NCBI GenBank assembly: GCA_026993355.1
Contig: JALWTX010000022.1
Span: forward strand, 62,001 to 126,000
Length of the DNA: 64,000 nt
From: Flavobacteriales bacterium
GTDB taxonomy: Bacteria > Bacteroidota > Bacteroidia > Flavobacteriales > Flavobacteriaceae
Direction: 5' to 3'
Shown here: one piece after another, positions 33,910 through 42,525 of the stretch
How the letters are laid out: each line of letters begins with the position of its first letter
How positions within the stretch are numbered: the first letter of the stretch is position 1
Notes under the pieces: model-generated
Database searches by the model: none
Told to the model about the DNA's origin: nothing
The model's input: only the letters and a program-made list of their open reading frames with translations
Made by a program: the position numbers and the translations under genes

Positions 33910-34981
33910 ATGGTAAATCACGCCATGCTTTTTTCTCTACTACAGTGCCATATTCCAGTTTAATTAAACCGGGATTACTCCTTATCATTGTTTTAAGTGT
34001 TGTGGCATCGGTCAAATAAATAGGAAAATGGAATCGTTGCGAAATATTTTGGTCATTTAAAGCAAACAGACCTATAACTTTATGGCCTTTTTTTATTAAT
34101 AGATCAGCCGTTCGATTTATAATTTTCTGTGCCTCGGGTGTGATTTTAGCCGGGTTAGATGAAATAATTAAATAAATTTCCGGTTCTTTTAATACTTGCC
34201 CTGTAATATCACCAGCTTTTTCGTTTTCGATACTGAAATCATGAATTGGCGGTGTATATCCCTCTTGCAAAGTAATGGTTTTGCGCTTAACAAATTCGGC
34301 TCCTTTAATATTCCAAGGTTGCTCATCGCTAGAAAATTTTTGCACTTTTCCATTGATTTTATAATACCAAATATCTTTAAAACGGGCTTGGGGGGCATTA
34401 GGCGGTATAGTCATACCGGCTTTAATATTTTTGCCAATGGCATATGGTCTGAAATCAATTAATGGCAAATGACGAATGGTGTAGATCATCAACACAAAAG
34501 CCGCAAAACTAAAACCATGTGCCAGTGCAGTTCTTATTTTCTTATTAAAAAAAGTTTGGATGTAATCTACCTTAAAATTTAAATATAAAATCAGAAAAAA
34601 CAGAACAATATTTTTATAAAAAGTTTCCCAATTGGATAATTTAACCGCATCACCAAAACAGCCGCAATCGGTTACTTTATTATAAATAGCGGAATAACCG
34701 GTTAAAAATAAAAAAAATAAAATTAGGAGGAATAAGGCTCTTACCGTAAATTTAGGACGATAGCCTACCAATAGCCAAATACCCAAAGAAAATTCCAAAA
34801 GGATTAACAAGACACCAATCCATAAAGCATAAGGACTCAAAAAAGCTAAATTAAGCACATCTTCGCTAAAATATTCCAAAAGTTTAATTTTAGTACCGAC
34901 CGGATCAATCATTTTGACAAAACCGGAAAAAATAAAGACTATAGCCACTAAAAATTGAACAACCGGAACAAATTTTTTCAT
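33908..34981 (-). CDS. DoxX/BT_3928-type membrane protein
   Basis: Four to five membrane helices fill the first 170 residues: 'FLVAIVFIFSGFVKMIDP' at the start is the DoxX/MauE mark, then 'LLEFSLGIWLLVG' and 'ALFLLILFFLFLTGYSAIYNKVTDCGCFGDAVKLS'. The motif 'DCGCFGD' near 104-110 is typical of this MauE-like group and may be redox-active. Residues 200-357 form a soluble domain rich in alternating strands that resembles a thioredoxin-type fold ('IYLIISSNP', 'KKGHKVIGLFAL') without a CxxC. Function is not known. Promoter at 34995-35002. Confidence 0.75.
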   Translation of the reverse strand: MKKFVPVVQFLVAIVFIFSGFVKMIDPVGTKIKLLEYFSEDVLNLAFLSPYALWIGVLLILLEFSLGIWLLVGYRPKFTVRALFLLILFFLFLTGYSAIYNKVTDCGCFGDAVKLSNWETFYKNIVLFFLILYLNFKVDYIQTFFNKKIRTALAHGFSFAAFVLMIYTIRHLPLIDFRPYAIGKNIKAGMTIPPNAPQARFKDIWYYKINGKVQKFSSDEQPWNIKGAEFVKRKTITLQEGYTPPIHDFSIENEKAGDITGQVLKEPEIYLIISSNPAKITPEAQKIINRTADLLIKKGHKVIGLFALNDQNISQRFHFPIYLTDATTLKTMIRSNPGLIKLEYGTVVEKKAWRDLP

Positions 34982-34994
34982 ACAAATTTTTAGT

Positions 34995-35002
34995 CAAAAA
35001 TA
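34995..35002 (-). promoter_or_regulatory. -7 promoter element of the DoxX-like gene
   Basis: TATTTTTG on the minus strand, inside a 20-bp word (34983-35002) that recurs upstream of ptb. Confidence 0.55.
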
Positions 35003-35076
35003 ACTTATTTTTCCTTTGATTAAAAGAAATAAACTTAATTTAAATTTTGTAATTTAGCTCAGGCAAATTAAAAAAT

Positions 35077-35943
35077 ATGGCAAAAAGTAAAAATAAACAA
35101 CAGGGAGGCATGAAAATTCCACCTAACATTATTCGTTTGGGTAAATTTTTACAATTTTTTTCTCCCGGTTTAACAGTGAAATATGTCCGTTACCTATTTC
35201 AAAAACCAATACGGCATAAAATGCCTTTGGCAGAAAAACCACTTTTCCGGCAGGCGGATATTTCTTATTTGGCTATACCCGAAATTGGCAAAACCATTGC
35301 TGTTTATAAATGGGGTAACGGCAAAAAAAAGGCTTTGATTATTCATGGCTGGTCCGGACGAGCCACACAAATGTATAAAATTATAGAGGCCTTGTTGGCT
35401 GAAGGTTTTACCGTTTATAGTTTTGATGCTCCTGCTCATGGTAAGTCTACCGGTAAAAAAACGATGATGCCCGAGTTTATTAAAACCATTGAAACAGTTG
35501 CCCAGACATTTGGCCCGTTTGACGTAGCTGTAGGTCATTCAATGGGCGGAATAGCTCTATTAAACGTACAAGCAAAAGAAGCTTTGTTTAAGAAAATTGT
35601 CGTTATTGGCACACCTGATTCAATTTACAGAATTTTTAATGAATTTGTCGAAAAACTTGAATTGAAACCTATAATTGCTGAGAAATTGATAAAAGTATTT
35701 GAGAAAATTTCAGGCCAATCTATTTTTGATTTTCATGGCAGTACACAAACAAAGAAAATAAAGACCCCAACTTTAATTATTCATGATGATAATGATAAAG
35801 AAGTGCCGGTTACAGATGCTTTAAACAATTATAAACATTTAAAAAATGGTGAATTATTGCGGACCAAAGGGTTAGGGCATAACCGCATTATGAAAAACCA
35901 AGCGGTTATTGATAAAATAATTGAATTTGTTCAAAAAAAATAG
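35077..35943 (+). CDS. Alpha/beta hydrolase
   Basis: Serine hydrolase of unknown substrate. Oxyanion-hole 'IIHGWSGRATQM' near 88-99, 'DAPAHGKSTGK' near 118-128, nucleophile elbow 'VGHSMGGIA' near 153-161 (Ser in GHSMG), acid 'IHDDNDKEVP' near 245-254, and catalytic His 'GLGHNRIM' near 266-273. All three triad positions are visible. No signal peptide; the N-terminus is basic and polar, then hydrophobic residues. It stands alone between divergent and convergent genes. Confidence 0.88.
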   Translation: MAKSKNKQQGGMKIPPNIIRLGKFLQFFSPGLTVKYVRYLFQKPIRHKMPLAEKPLFRQADISYLAIPEIGKTIAVYKWGNGKKKALIIHGWSGRATQMYKIIEALLAEGFTVYSFDAPAHGKSTGKKTMMPEFIKTIETVAQTFGPFDVAVGHSMGGIALLNVQAKEALFKKIVVIGTPDSIYRIFNEFVEKLELKPIIAEKLIKVFEKISGQSIFDFHGSTQTKKIKTPTLIIHDDNDKEVPVTDALNNYKHLKNGELLRTKGLGHNRIMKNQAVIDKIIEFVQKK

Positions 35944-35951
35944 ATGTTAAA

Positions 35952-35977
35952 GAGGCTGTTACAAAATGGACAGCCTC
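35952..35977. terminator. Hairpin between the hydrolase gene and metK
   Basis: GAGGCTGT / ACAGCCTC, 8-bp stem, 10-nt loop. T tracts are short on both sides, so strength is uncertain. Confidence 0.6.
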
Positions 35978-35989
35978 CTTTAAAAGATT

Positions 35990-37258
35990 TTATTCCAAGT
36001 TAAATGCTTTTTTGATATCGGCCACTCTGTCAAGTTTTTCCCAGGTAAATAATTCAACTTCAAGGTTTTTGGTCATTATTTTTCCTTCAGTATAATCATA
36101 ACGTGAAAAATTTTTCGTTATTTTTTTAGGTTGTCTACCAAAATGGCCATAAGCGGCTGTTTCACTATAAATCGGGTGACGCAATTTCAAAGTTTGTTCA
36201 ATACCGGCAGGGGTTAAATCAAATAATTGGGTAATTTTTTCGGCTATTTCTTTATCAGACAAATTGTTTTTGGCGCTATTGTATGTATTGACAAAAATAT
36301 TAACCGGTTGAGCCACACCAATAGCATAGGACACTTGAAGTAGCAATTCATCTGCGACACCGGCAGCAACTAAATTTTTGGCTATATAACGGGCCATATA
36401 GGCACCACTTCTATCTACTTTACTCGGGTCTTTACCTGAGAATGCTCCACCACCATGAGCGCCTTTACCGCCATAGGTATCAACAATTATTTTCCGTCCG
36501 GTCAAACCGGTATCGCCATGCGGGCCGCCAATAACGAATTTTCCTGTCGGATTGACTAATAGTTTGTAATCATAAAATAGGGGTTGCCAATCCGGATTTT
36601 CGCACAATAGCTTGGGAATAAGAATATTTTTTACATCATCCTTTATTTTTTCTAACATTTTTTGATCATTGGCATCAAAAGGGTCATGTTGGGTAGATAC
36701 AACAATGGTATCTATTTTAACCGGTTTATGATTATCATCATATTCAATGGTTACTTGCGATTTGGCATCAGGGCGCAAATAGGTCATTTCTAAGCCTTCT
36801 TTTCTGATTTCAGCCAATTTTTGCACCAATTTATGGGCAATATCCAAAGTTAAAGGCATAAAATTTTCACTCTCGTTGGTTGCATAGCCAAACATCATAC
36901 CTTGATCACCGGCACCTTGTGCTTCTTTGGTTTCACGGACCACGCCTTGGTTTATATCTTCACTTTGGTCATGAATAGCCGATAACACGCCCAAAGATTT
37001 ATAACTAAAATAATAATCGTCTTTGTTATAGCCGATGTTTTTAATCGTATCACGGGTTATTTTTTGTACATCGACATAAGTCTTGCTTTTGACTTCACCC
37101 GCAACAATAACTTGTCCGGTTGTAACCATCGTTTCAACAGCCACTTTTGAGTCGGGGTCAAAGGCTAAAAAATTATCTAATAAATGATCCGATATTTGAT
37201 CAGCTACTTTATCGGGATGACCTTCCGACACTGATTCTGAGGTAAATAAATATGACAT
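35990..37258 (-). CDS. metK: S-adenosylmethionine synthetase
   Basis: Makes SAM from methionine and ATP. The N-terminal '[20 protein letters not shown]' is the hallmark (about 4-23), '[12 protein letters not shown]' near 114-125 is the second signature, and '[26 protein letters not shown]' near 265-290 the third. The length of 422 aa is normal for Bacteroidota. Upstream there is a structured ~100-nt leader (37301-37398) and a perfect -7 element, suggesting feedback control at RNA level. Confidence 0.97.
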   Translation of the reverse strand: MSYLFTSESVSEGHPDKVADQISDHLLDNFLAFDPDSKVAVETMVTTGQVIVAGEVKSKTYVDVQKITRDTIKNIGYNKDDYYFSYKSLGVLSAIHDQSEDINQGVVRETKEAQGAGDQGMMFGYATNESENFMPLTLDIAHKLVQKLAEIRKEGLEMTYLRPDAKSQVTIEYDDNHKPVKIDTIVVSTQHDPFDANDQKMLEKIKDDVKNILIPKLLCENPDWQPLFYDYKLLVNPTGKFVIGGPHGDTGLTGRKIIVDTYGGKGAHGGGAFSGKDPSKVDRSGAYMARYIAKNLVAAGVADELLLQVSYAIGVAQPVNIFVNTYNSAKNNLSDKEIAEKITQLFDLTPAGIEQTLKLRHPIYSETAAYGHFGRQPKKITKNFSRYDYTEGKIMTKNLEVELFTWEKLDRVADIKKAFNLE

Positions 37259-37300
37259 AAAGTTTACTTTTTTTAAATTAATATTTTTTTCGAAATATAT

Positions 37301-37398
37301 AATTTACTTAAAAGCAGATAAGATTGGTCTAAATGTAACACATTTTAGCATTTTTTTAAAAGGTTGCAAGCGGCCAAATCTGTCCTTTGAAGTAAATT
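37301..37398 (-). ncRNA. Structured metK leader, candidate SAM-type riboswitch
   Basis: On the minus strand the predicted transcript starts near 37398. AATTTACTT (37390-37398) pairs perfectly with AAGTAAATT (37301-37309), closing a ~98-nt domain. Inside, AGATTTGG (37374-37381) pairs with CCAATCT (37321-37327) with one bulge, and AAATGT/ACATTT (37331-37345) forms a small hairpin. The core contains GATTTGG, TTGCAACC and ATGCTAAA, which recall S-box (SAM-I) core words. The fold is mine, drawn by eye; class and ligand are inference. Confidence 0.5.
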
Positions 37399-37403
37399 TG
37401 GTG

Positions 37404-37411
37404 CAAATATA
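37404..37411 (-). promoter_or_regulatory. -7 promoter element of metK
   Basis: TATATTTG on the minus strand, placed so that the RNA starts at the first helix of the leader. Confidence 0.62.
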
Positions 37412-37439
37412 CAGTTATTTTAGTATCTGAAAAAAGTTT

Positions 37440-37456
37440 TTTAGAACAATTCTAAA
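37440..37456. promoter_or_regulatory. Palindrome between metK and the C-type lectin gene
   Basis: TTTAGAA-CAA-TTCTAAA with exact 7-bp arms, in the shared divergent region. Possible operator. Confidence 0.3.
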
Positions 37457-37497
37457 TATTTAAAAAAATTGTAATTTTAATCTGTAAAAAATAATTT

Positions 37498-38076
37498 ATG
37501 AGAACAATTTTAATTTACATTTTTTTCTTATCTAATTTCATTTCTTCCATGAACGCGCAATGTTTTAAAACTGCTACTAGCGATAAGTTTAAGTTTGAAG
37601 GACATACGTACATTTTGGTTAAAAATAAATTTTCGTGGCAGAACGCTGCTAAATGCGCTGTTGAATCCGGCGGATACTTGGCACACATAAATAACCGGAG
37701 AGAACAAAAAAATATCTTTGAAAAATTAAAAAAAACTATCACGAATCCGGCACTAACTATTGCCAATGATGGCGGAGGCGCTTCCTATGTTTGGCTGGGA
37801 GGAACCGACTTACATCATGAAGGTGTTTGGATTTGGGATGGCGATAATGATGGAATAGGCATGCAGTTTTGGCAAGGTGGTGTTGATGGAAACCCGGTTG
37901 GCAATAATTTTGTTAATTGGGGACATGAACCCGATAATTTTAACGGCCACCAAAATGCCTTGGCGATTGCATTAACTGAATGGCCTTTGGGTATAGGCAG
38001 CTTGGGGCAACAGGGCCAGTGGAATGACTTGAATGAAAATGACCGTTTGTACTTTTTAATCGAAATAAATCATTGA
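37498..38076 (+). CDS. Secreted C-type-lectin-like domain protein
   Basis: Signal peptide at 1-20 (cleavage likely after 'SSMNA'), then one C-type lectin-like domain: 'FKFEGHTYILVKNKFSWQNAAKCAVESGGYLAHINNRRE' near 30-68, 'VWLGGTDLHHEGVWIWDGDND' near 98-118, 'NFVNWGHEPDNFNGHQNALAI' near 140-160 with an EPDN calcium/sugar motif, and 'GQWNDLNENDRLYFLIEI' at the end with the WND motif. Two Cys (21 and 53) may pair. Bacterial CTLD proteins often bind sugars or other surfaces; this one has no T9SS-type C-terminal sorting domain. It overlaps the 3' end of buk by 7 bp on the opposite strand. Confidence 0.85.
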   Translation: MRTILIYIFFLSNFISSMNAQCFKTATSDKFKFEGHTYILVKNKFSWQNAAKCAVESGGYLAHINNRREQKNIFEKLKKTITNPALTIANDGGGASYVWLGGTDLHHEGVWIWDGDNDGIGMQFWQGGVDGNPVGNNFVNWGHEPDNFNGHQNALAIALTEWPLGIGSLGQQGQWNDLNENDRLYFLIEINH

Positions 38077-39134
38077 TAAGTTTTAGGTTTTAATTCACCA
38101 TTATAAACCAACCAGCCATTATATGCCAGTGCTTTTAATTCATCTTCTCCCGGATATATTTTGACGGGGGCAATAAAGGATACGCGTTTTGTAATTTCAT
38201 CTGTGATTAACCGGTTATGCGCCAAACCACCGGTTAATATTATGGCTTGTACATCACCTTTTAGCACAGTGGCCATTTCACCAATTGTTTTAGCCACTTG
38301 GTAGGCCATGGCTGCTAAAACTTCTTGTTTTTCGGGCGTCAGATTTTCAACTATTTTTTTAACATTATTGGTACCTAAATAAGAAACCAAACCACCTTTG
38401 CCGACAATCATTTCGGCCATTTCAGGATAAGAATATTTACCCGAAAAAGCTTTTTTTAGCAAATCGCCTACCGGAAGGCTACCGCTTCGTTCGGGCGAAA
38501 AAGGTCCTTCGCCATCTAAAGCTTGATTGACATCTATAACTAAGCCATGTTGGTGTGCGCCTACAGAAATGCCCCCTCCTAAATGTGCCACAATAAGATT
38601 CAAATCTTCATAATTTTGCCCTTTTTCTTTGGCAAAACGTCTGGCTGTTGCTTTATGGTTCAAGGCATGAAAAATTGATTTTCGTTCAAACAGTCGGTGC
38701 CCGGCATATCGGGCCAAATCTTGCATTTCATCCACTACAACCGGATCGGCAATAAATACATTTCGTTTATTTTGACTTAAGTGGTAACCTATTACGGCCG
38801 ATAAATTACTGGCATGTTGTTTAGGCGCATTTTTTAAATCGGACAGCATTTTTTCATTGACTTGATATACACCGGACTGAACCGGATTTATAAGACCACC
38901 CCGGCACATAAACAGATCAATTTTTTTGATATCTATATTTTTTTGATTTAAAAAATTTTTAATTAAACGTTTTCTAAAAGCAACTTGTTGATCAAAATTT
39001 TCTAAGTCAGCTAATTCGTGTGTCGAATGGTCAAATTTTTGTTGCCAAAGTTCTTTTTCTCCTTCAAAAAAACCAATTTTAGTAGTTGTCGAACCAGTAT
39101 TTATGACTAATATTTGAGGGGATTTTTTTTTCAT
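38070..39134 (-). CDS. buk: Butyrate kinase
   Basis: Forms butyrate and ATP from butyryl phosphate, or the reverse; the branched-chain analogues are possible substrates. ASKHA-fold marks: 'VINTGSTTTKIGFFE' at the N-terminus (about 10-24), 'IVAHLGGGISVGAHQHG' near 185-201, 'DGEGPFSPERSGSLPVGDL' near 212-230, and 'IILTGGLAHNRLI' near 296-308. 354 aa is typical for Buk. Its ATG follows the ptb TAA with no spacer in the same frame, so both are translated from one transcript. Confidence 0.93.
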   Translation of the reverse strand: MKKKSPQILVINTGSTTTKIGFFEGEKELWQQKFDHSTHELADLENFDQQVAFRKRLIKNFLNQKNIDIKKIDLFMCRGGLINPVQSGVYQVNEKMLSDLKNAPKQHASNLSAVIGYHLSQNKRNVFIADPVVVDEMQDLARYAGHRLFERKSIFHALNHKATARRFAKEKGQNYEDLNLIVAHLGGGISVGAHQHGLVIDVNQALDGEGPFSPERSGSLPVGDLLKKAFSGKYSYPEMAEMIVGKGGLVSYLGTNNVKKIVENLTPEKQEVLAAMAYQVAKTIGEMATVLKGDVQAIILTGGLAHNRLITDEITKRVSFIAPVKIYPGEDELKALAYNGWLVYNGELKPKTYQ

Positions 39135-40046
39135 TTAAGCTTTATTTACAGAGGCTGCAGCCAGCAAAATACTATTTAATTTCGTTTCTTCGGAGTCAGC
39201 ACGAGAGGTTAATACAATGGGAAATTCGGCACCTAATACAATTCCTGCTACTTTGGCACCGGCAAAGGCCACTAAAGATTTGTACAAAATATTACCCGAT
39301 TCTACATTAGGTACCAATAATATGTCAGCGTTACCGGCCACTTCCCCACCTAATTTTTTTTGTTTTTTACTTTCTAAACTTATGGCATTATCAAAAGCTA
39401 AGGGACCATCAATGATACAATGTTTAATTTGCCCGCGCCGCTGCATTATGGATAATAAAGCTGCGTCCATGGTTGATGGCATTTTTTCATTGACCATTTC
39501 AATGGCGGATAAGGCAGCAATTTTAGGTTCTTTTATTCCAATTTTCCGGATAAAATTAACCGCATTTTCAACAATATGAACTTTGTGTTCCAATGAAGGC
39601 AAAATGTTTAAGGCGACGTCAGTTATAGCCAGTAATTTGTGATAATTAGGAATTTCGAACAAAGCAAAATGTGAAAGAAATGACTTTTTATGCATGCCGT
39701 AATCTTTATTTAAAACACCTTTTAAGAGAGTAGCGGTCGTTACATTTCCTTTCATTAAAATATCAGCATCGCCATTTACAACCAGCGAAACGGCTTTTTT
39801 TACGATTTCTTTATCATTGGACAAATCATAGATTTCAAACTTGTCAATATCTTTACAATCCTTCATTAAACGTTTAATTTCGTCTTTACGTCCTACTAAA
39901 ATGGGGTTAATAACGCCCATCTTGTAAGCTTCAATAACGGCATCGATAGAATGTTCGTCGCCGGCAGCTGCCAAAACCAGCTTTTTAGGCTTATTTTTTA
40001 GTGCTAAATCCTTTAAATCGGATATTTTATTTAGTTGTTGTAGCAT
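39135..40046 (-). CDS. ptb: Phosphate butyryltransferase
   Basis: Exchanges CoA and phosphate on butyryl (or branched acyl) groups, making the acyl phosphate for butyrate kinase. Phosphotransacylase marks: 'ADILMKGNVTTATLLKGVLNKDYG' near 95-118, 'LAITDVALNILPSLEHKVHIVENAV' near 137-161, 'NADILLVPNVESGNILYKSL' near 237-256 and 'GIVLGAEFPIVLTSRADSEETKLNSI' at the end. Linked head to tail with buk. Substrate C4 versus branched is uncertain; the BCKDH E1 in this window would allow branched acyl-CoAs. Promoter at 40064-40071. Confidence 0.93.
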   Translation of the reverse strand: MLQQLNKISDLKDLALKNKPKKLVLAAAGDEHSIDAVIEAYKMGVINPILVGRKDEIKRLMKDCKDIDKFEIYDLSNDKEIVKKAVSLVVNGDADILMKGNVTTATLLKGVLNKDYGMHKKSFLSHFALFEIPNYHKLLAITDVALNILPSLEHKVHIVENAVNFIRKIGIKEPKIAALSAIEMVNEKMPSTMDAALLSIMQRRGQIKHCIIDGPLAFDNAISLESKKQKKLGGEVAGNADILLVPNVESGNILYKSLVAFAGAKVAGIVLGAEFPIVLTSRADSEETKLNSILLAAASVNKA

Positions 40047-40063
40047 TTTTTCAAATTTTTAGT

Positions 40064-40071
40064 CAAAAATA
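40064..40071 (-). promoter_or_regulatory. -7 promoter element of ptb-buk
   Basis: TATTTTTG on the minus strand, within the 20-bp word 40052-40071 that also occurs before the DoxX-like gene. Confidence 0.55.
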
Positions 40072-40179
40072 CGTTTTATTCCTTAAAATAAATCTGATTT
40101 AAAGGTGTTTTTTATATATACCATAAAAAGCTTTTTAAATTATATTTAAAACTTTTAAATTAGACAGTAAGATTATTTA

Positions 40180-40187
40180 TACCTTTG
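40180..40187 (+). promoter_or_regulatory. -7 promoter element of the 79-aa membrane protein
   Basis: TACCTTTG, a full match, 15 nt before the ATG at 40202. Confidence 0.62.
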
Positions 40188-40201
40188 CAAAAAATAGAGT
40201 C

Positions 40202-40441
40202 ATGAAAAGATTAATTCAACTTATTTTGTTTATAGATTTATCGCTTTTCGGTTATGGTATTTATTTGCAAAATTTCAAGCCCGAATCAGTCTATCATGAC
40301 AAAATTATGGGTTTTGGCGTTTTGCTTTTGGTTTTTCTTTTAATGCCATTGTTCATTTATTACCGTTATAAAGACAAATCTATTGAAGATTATCAATTTA
40401 AAGGTTTTAAGAAAAATGAGGAAGATGAAGAAAAAAAATAA
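40202..40441 (+). CDS. Small two-helix membrane protein, 79 aa
   Basis: I do not recognise a named family. Two membrane helices at about 3-22 and 36-56 enclose a short loop with 'FKPESVYHD', and the C-terminal 20 residues are very charged ('KGFKKNEEDEEKK'), probably cytoplasmic. The start is supported by a perfect promoter element 15 nt upstream. Small proteins like this are widespread in Bacteroidota with unknown roles. Convergent with the PAP2 gene; the 70 bp between them show no good terminator. Confidence 0.75.
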   Translation: MKRLIQLILFIDLSLFGYGIYLQNFKPESVYHDKIMGFGVLLLVFLLMPLFIYYRYKDKSIEDYQFKGFKKNEEDEEKK

Positions 40442-40511
40442 AGTAATATTATCTCTAATTTAATGATACAAATTTAATTAACGGTATCTTATTATAATTT
40501 TTAAAGGCTCA

Positions 40512-41042
40512 TTAAAACTTGTAATTAAAACCGACAAGATAAGATTGCTGCACTTTATCAAAATAAAAACTTAATTTTTGTTTTGGCTGTGGTTTTACAA
40601 AAAGATAGGCACTTCCAATTCCAATTAAGGCTCCGGCTGCTACATCCCAGGTATAATGTTTATGAGCATAAACACGCGAAAAACCAACAAAGCTTGCCAA
40701 TAAATAAGCAGGGGCACCAATTTTCCATCCATATCGTTTTTGTAAAAATGCAGCGCCACTAAAAGCAGAAGTTGTATGTCCGGAAGGAAATGAATAAGCA
40801 CCACCATTAGGACGCTTTTCGTTTATAATTCGTTTTAAACCATGTGTTACAAGCAAGCTTAATAAATAGGACTTTACAAATTGGACTACCGGTTTATCCT
40901 TGCTATTATCAGTGATGGAAGTACCTAAAGCTGCTGCCGGAATGGCAATTTGTAAGATATCACCCGATTTTTCAATCCATTTGTTTTGGGCATTTATAAA
41001 GAAAAATGCGACAATTAACAAAACAGTTAAAACAGGTTTCAT
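40512..41042 (-). CDS. PAP2-family phosphatase
   Basis: Acid-phosphatase-type lipid phosphatase. Motifs: 'KRIINEKRP' near 66-74, 'SFPSGHTTSAF' near 79-89, and 'SRVYAHKHYTWDVAAG' near 121-136, the complete three-part signature with catalytic His residues. A signal peptide (about 1-18, 'FFFINA|Q') places it in the periplasm or anchors it there. Substrates of the family include undecaprenyl pyrophosphate and phosphatidic or lipid A phosphates; not decidable here. It overlaps the upstream lipoprotein gene by 4 bp, so translation is coupled. Confidence 0.88.
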   Translation of the reverse strand: MKPVLTVLLIVAFFFINAQNKWIEKSGDILQIAIPAAALGTSITDNSKDKPVVQFVKSYLLSLLVTHGLKRIINEKRPNGGAYSFPSGHTTSAFSGAAFLQKRYGWKIGAPAYLLASFVGFSRVYAHKHYTWDVAAGALIGIGSAYLFVKPQPKQKLSFYFDKVQQSYLVGFNYKF

Positions 41043-41728
41043 TTTTTATCTATTATGGTTTTAATTTTTTGCGCATAAATAGATTTTTTTATTTCGGGAG
41101 ATAAGGTTTTGTATACCGTATCCAAAACTTTTGGATTGTTATAAAAGTTAATCATGGCAATATAAGGAGCAATAGCTTTGTCTTTATTTCGTAAAATGAA
41201 GTTTAAGGTATAAAGACTGCGTTTACGTTTTAGTCTGTCGAGTTTTTTTCCTAAGGAATCCGCTTCCGTTAATAAATGTTGTTTGGAAGCTTCAAATTTG
41301 GCTTTGAACAAATCCAATTCTCTATTATTAAATTGACGCATCATTTTATCAAATTCATTCTTGGCAGTCTGGTTTGCGCCACCTTTAATCATGGGATTGG
41401 TTCCAAAACTTTCGACATAGGTAAATATATGAATCGTATCATTAGGCGCTGCAAAAAAAACAAGTTGACCGTTTTTTACTTCCGGTAAAGTCAATACCAT
41501 TGCTTGTGGTTGTTTGATAGACGTTGCAAAATGAAATTTTTCATTGCCGTCTATCTTGATAGAATCTATGGTTTTTAAAGTGTCCTTTTCTAATTTTTGT
41601 AGTTTTAAAGTTCCCAAACGCAAGCCTTTAACCGTTCCGTCAACAATCAAATTTTGACTTTTTTTGGTTGGCGAACAAGCTAAAAAAAAGAATATGATTA
41701 AAGTAAAAATAAATATCTTTTGTGACAT
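41039..41728 (-). CDS. DUF4369 lipoprotein
   Basis: The lipobox 'FFLACS' puts the lipid anchor on Cys18. The N-terminal half has the DUF4369 pattern: 'IVDGTVKGLRLGTLKLQKLEKDTLKTIDSIKIDGNEKFHF' near 28-67, 'QPQAMVLTLP' and 'VFFAAPNDTIHIFTY' near 90-104. The second half is a charged helical region (about 120-200) with 'KLDRLKRKRSLYTLNFILRNKD'. In Bacteroidota such domains often precede thioredoxin domains, but none follows here. Function unknown. Followed directly by PAP2 with a 4-bp overlap. Confidence 0.8.
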   Translation of the reverse strand: MSQKIFIFTLIIFFFLACSPTKKSQNLIVDGTVKGLRLGTLKLQKLEKDTLKTIDSIKIDGNEKFHFATSIKQPQAMVLTLPEVKNGQLVFFAAPNDTIHIFTYVESFGTNPMIKGGANQTAKNEFDKMMRQFNNRELDLFKAKFEASKQHLLTEADSLGKKLDRLKRKRSLYTLNFILRNKDKAIAPYIAMINFYNNPKVLDTVYKTLSPEIKKSIYAQKIKTIIDKK

Positions 41729-41902
41729 AAATTAAAATTTTAAATGGAGCGTAAAAGTAATAAAAAACGGACGGTTTTGCCCAATATAAGCAGTATTTTT
41801 GTAAAAAATTAAACAAAGCTTTCATTTTCAATAGGAAAAAAGGGACATGATTATTAAAATGGATAATATATAAAATTTAAGCAAGTATATCATAAATAAT
41901 TG

Positions 41903-41910
41903 TATTTTTG
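41903..41910 (+). promoter_or_regulatory. -7 promoter element of the TPR membrane protein
   Basis: TATTTTTG, full match, 23 nt upstream of the ATG at 41934. Confidence 0.6.
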
Positions 41911-41933
41911 TAAGCAATAAAATTAAAAAAATT

Positions 41934-42491
41934 ATGCATAAGAATATAAAATTAGTAACTGCTATTATTGTTTTCTCACTCGCAATATGGCAATTTGTTG
42001 AAGGAAATATCGGTAATGGTATTGCTTTAATACTCGGAACTTTAATTGTTTTGTTTTTTTATGTCCGAAATGAATATTTGTTACTGGCATTTTTACGTCT
42101 GCGTAAAGAAGATATGGATGGGGCTGCCAAGTGGTTAAATAAAATTCATAATCCAAAAGCACAATTAATAAAACCACAAGAAGCTTACTATTATTTATTG
42201 AAAGGCACATTGGCTCAACGAAATAATATTACACAATCAGAAAAATATTTTAGGCAAGCATTGGCTACCGGTTTGATGATGGACCATGACAAAGCCATGG
42301 CCAAGTTAAATTTGGCGGGTATAGCCATCGCCAAAAAACGCAACCGTGAGGCCATTAATCTTTTGCGGGAAGCAAAAGAATTGGACAAGAAAAAAATGTT
42401 TTTAGATCAAATTAAAGAATTACAACACCGTATTGATCCGACGACCAAAGGGCGAAAATATACACCCAAAAAGAAAAAACGTAAAAAATAA
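41934..42491 (+). CDS. Membrane protein with tetratricopeptide-like repeats
   Basis: Two membrane helices at about 7-23 and 26-45, then about 130 residues of helix pairs: 'AAKWLNKIHNPKAQLIKPQEAYYYLLKGTLAQRNNITQSEKYFRQALATGL' and 'DKAMAKLNLAGIAIAKKRNREAINLLREAKELD' follow the TPR spacing of A/G/L/Y residues. The C-terminus is extremely basic ('GRKYTPKKKKRKK'). It probably serves as an inner-membrane scaffold, but no partner is known. 34 bp upstream of the LysE-type gene, likely one transcript. Confidence 0.75.
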   Translation: MHKNIKLVTAIIVFSLAIWQFVEGNIGNGIALILGTLIVLFFYVRNEYLLLAFLRLRKEDMDGAAKWLNKIHNPKAQLIKPQEAYYYLLKGTLAQRNNITQSEKYFRQALATGLMMDHDKAMAKLNLAGIAIAKKRNREAINLLREAKELDKKKMFLDQIKELQHRIDPTTKGRKYTPKKKKRKK

Positions 42492-42525
42492 ATCTATTTT
42501 TTAATAGAAATTTTAATTGCAGTAA

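Noticed and set aside
38070-38076. Overlap of the C-type lectin gene and buk as a sign of a wrong gene end
   Set aside because: Both stops are clear, the genes converge, and a 7-bp overlap at the 3' ends is not unusual; other convergent pairs here (10130-10133, 43156-43164) do the same.
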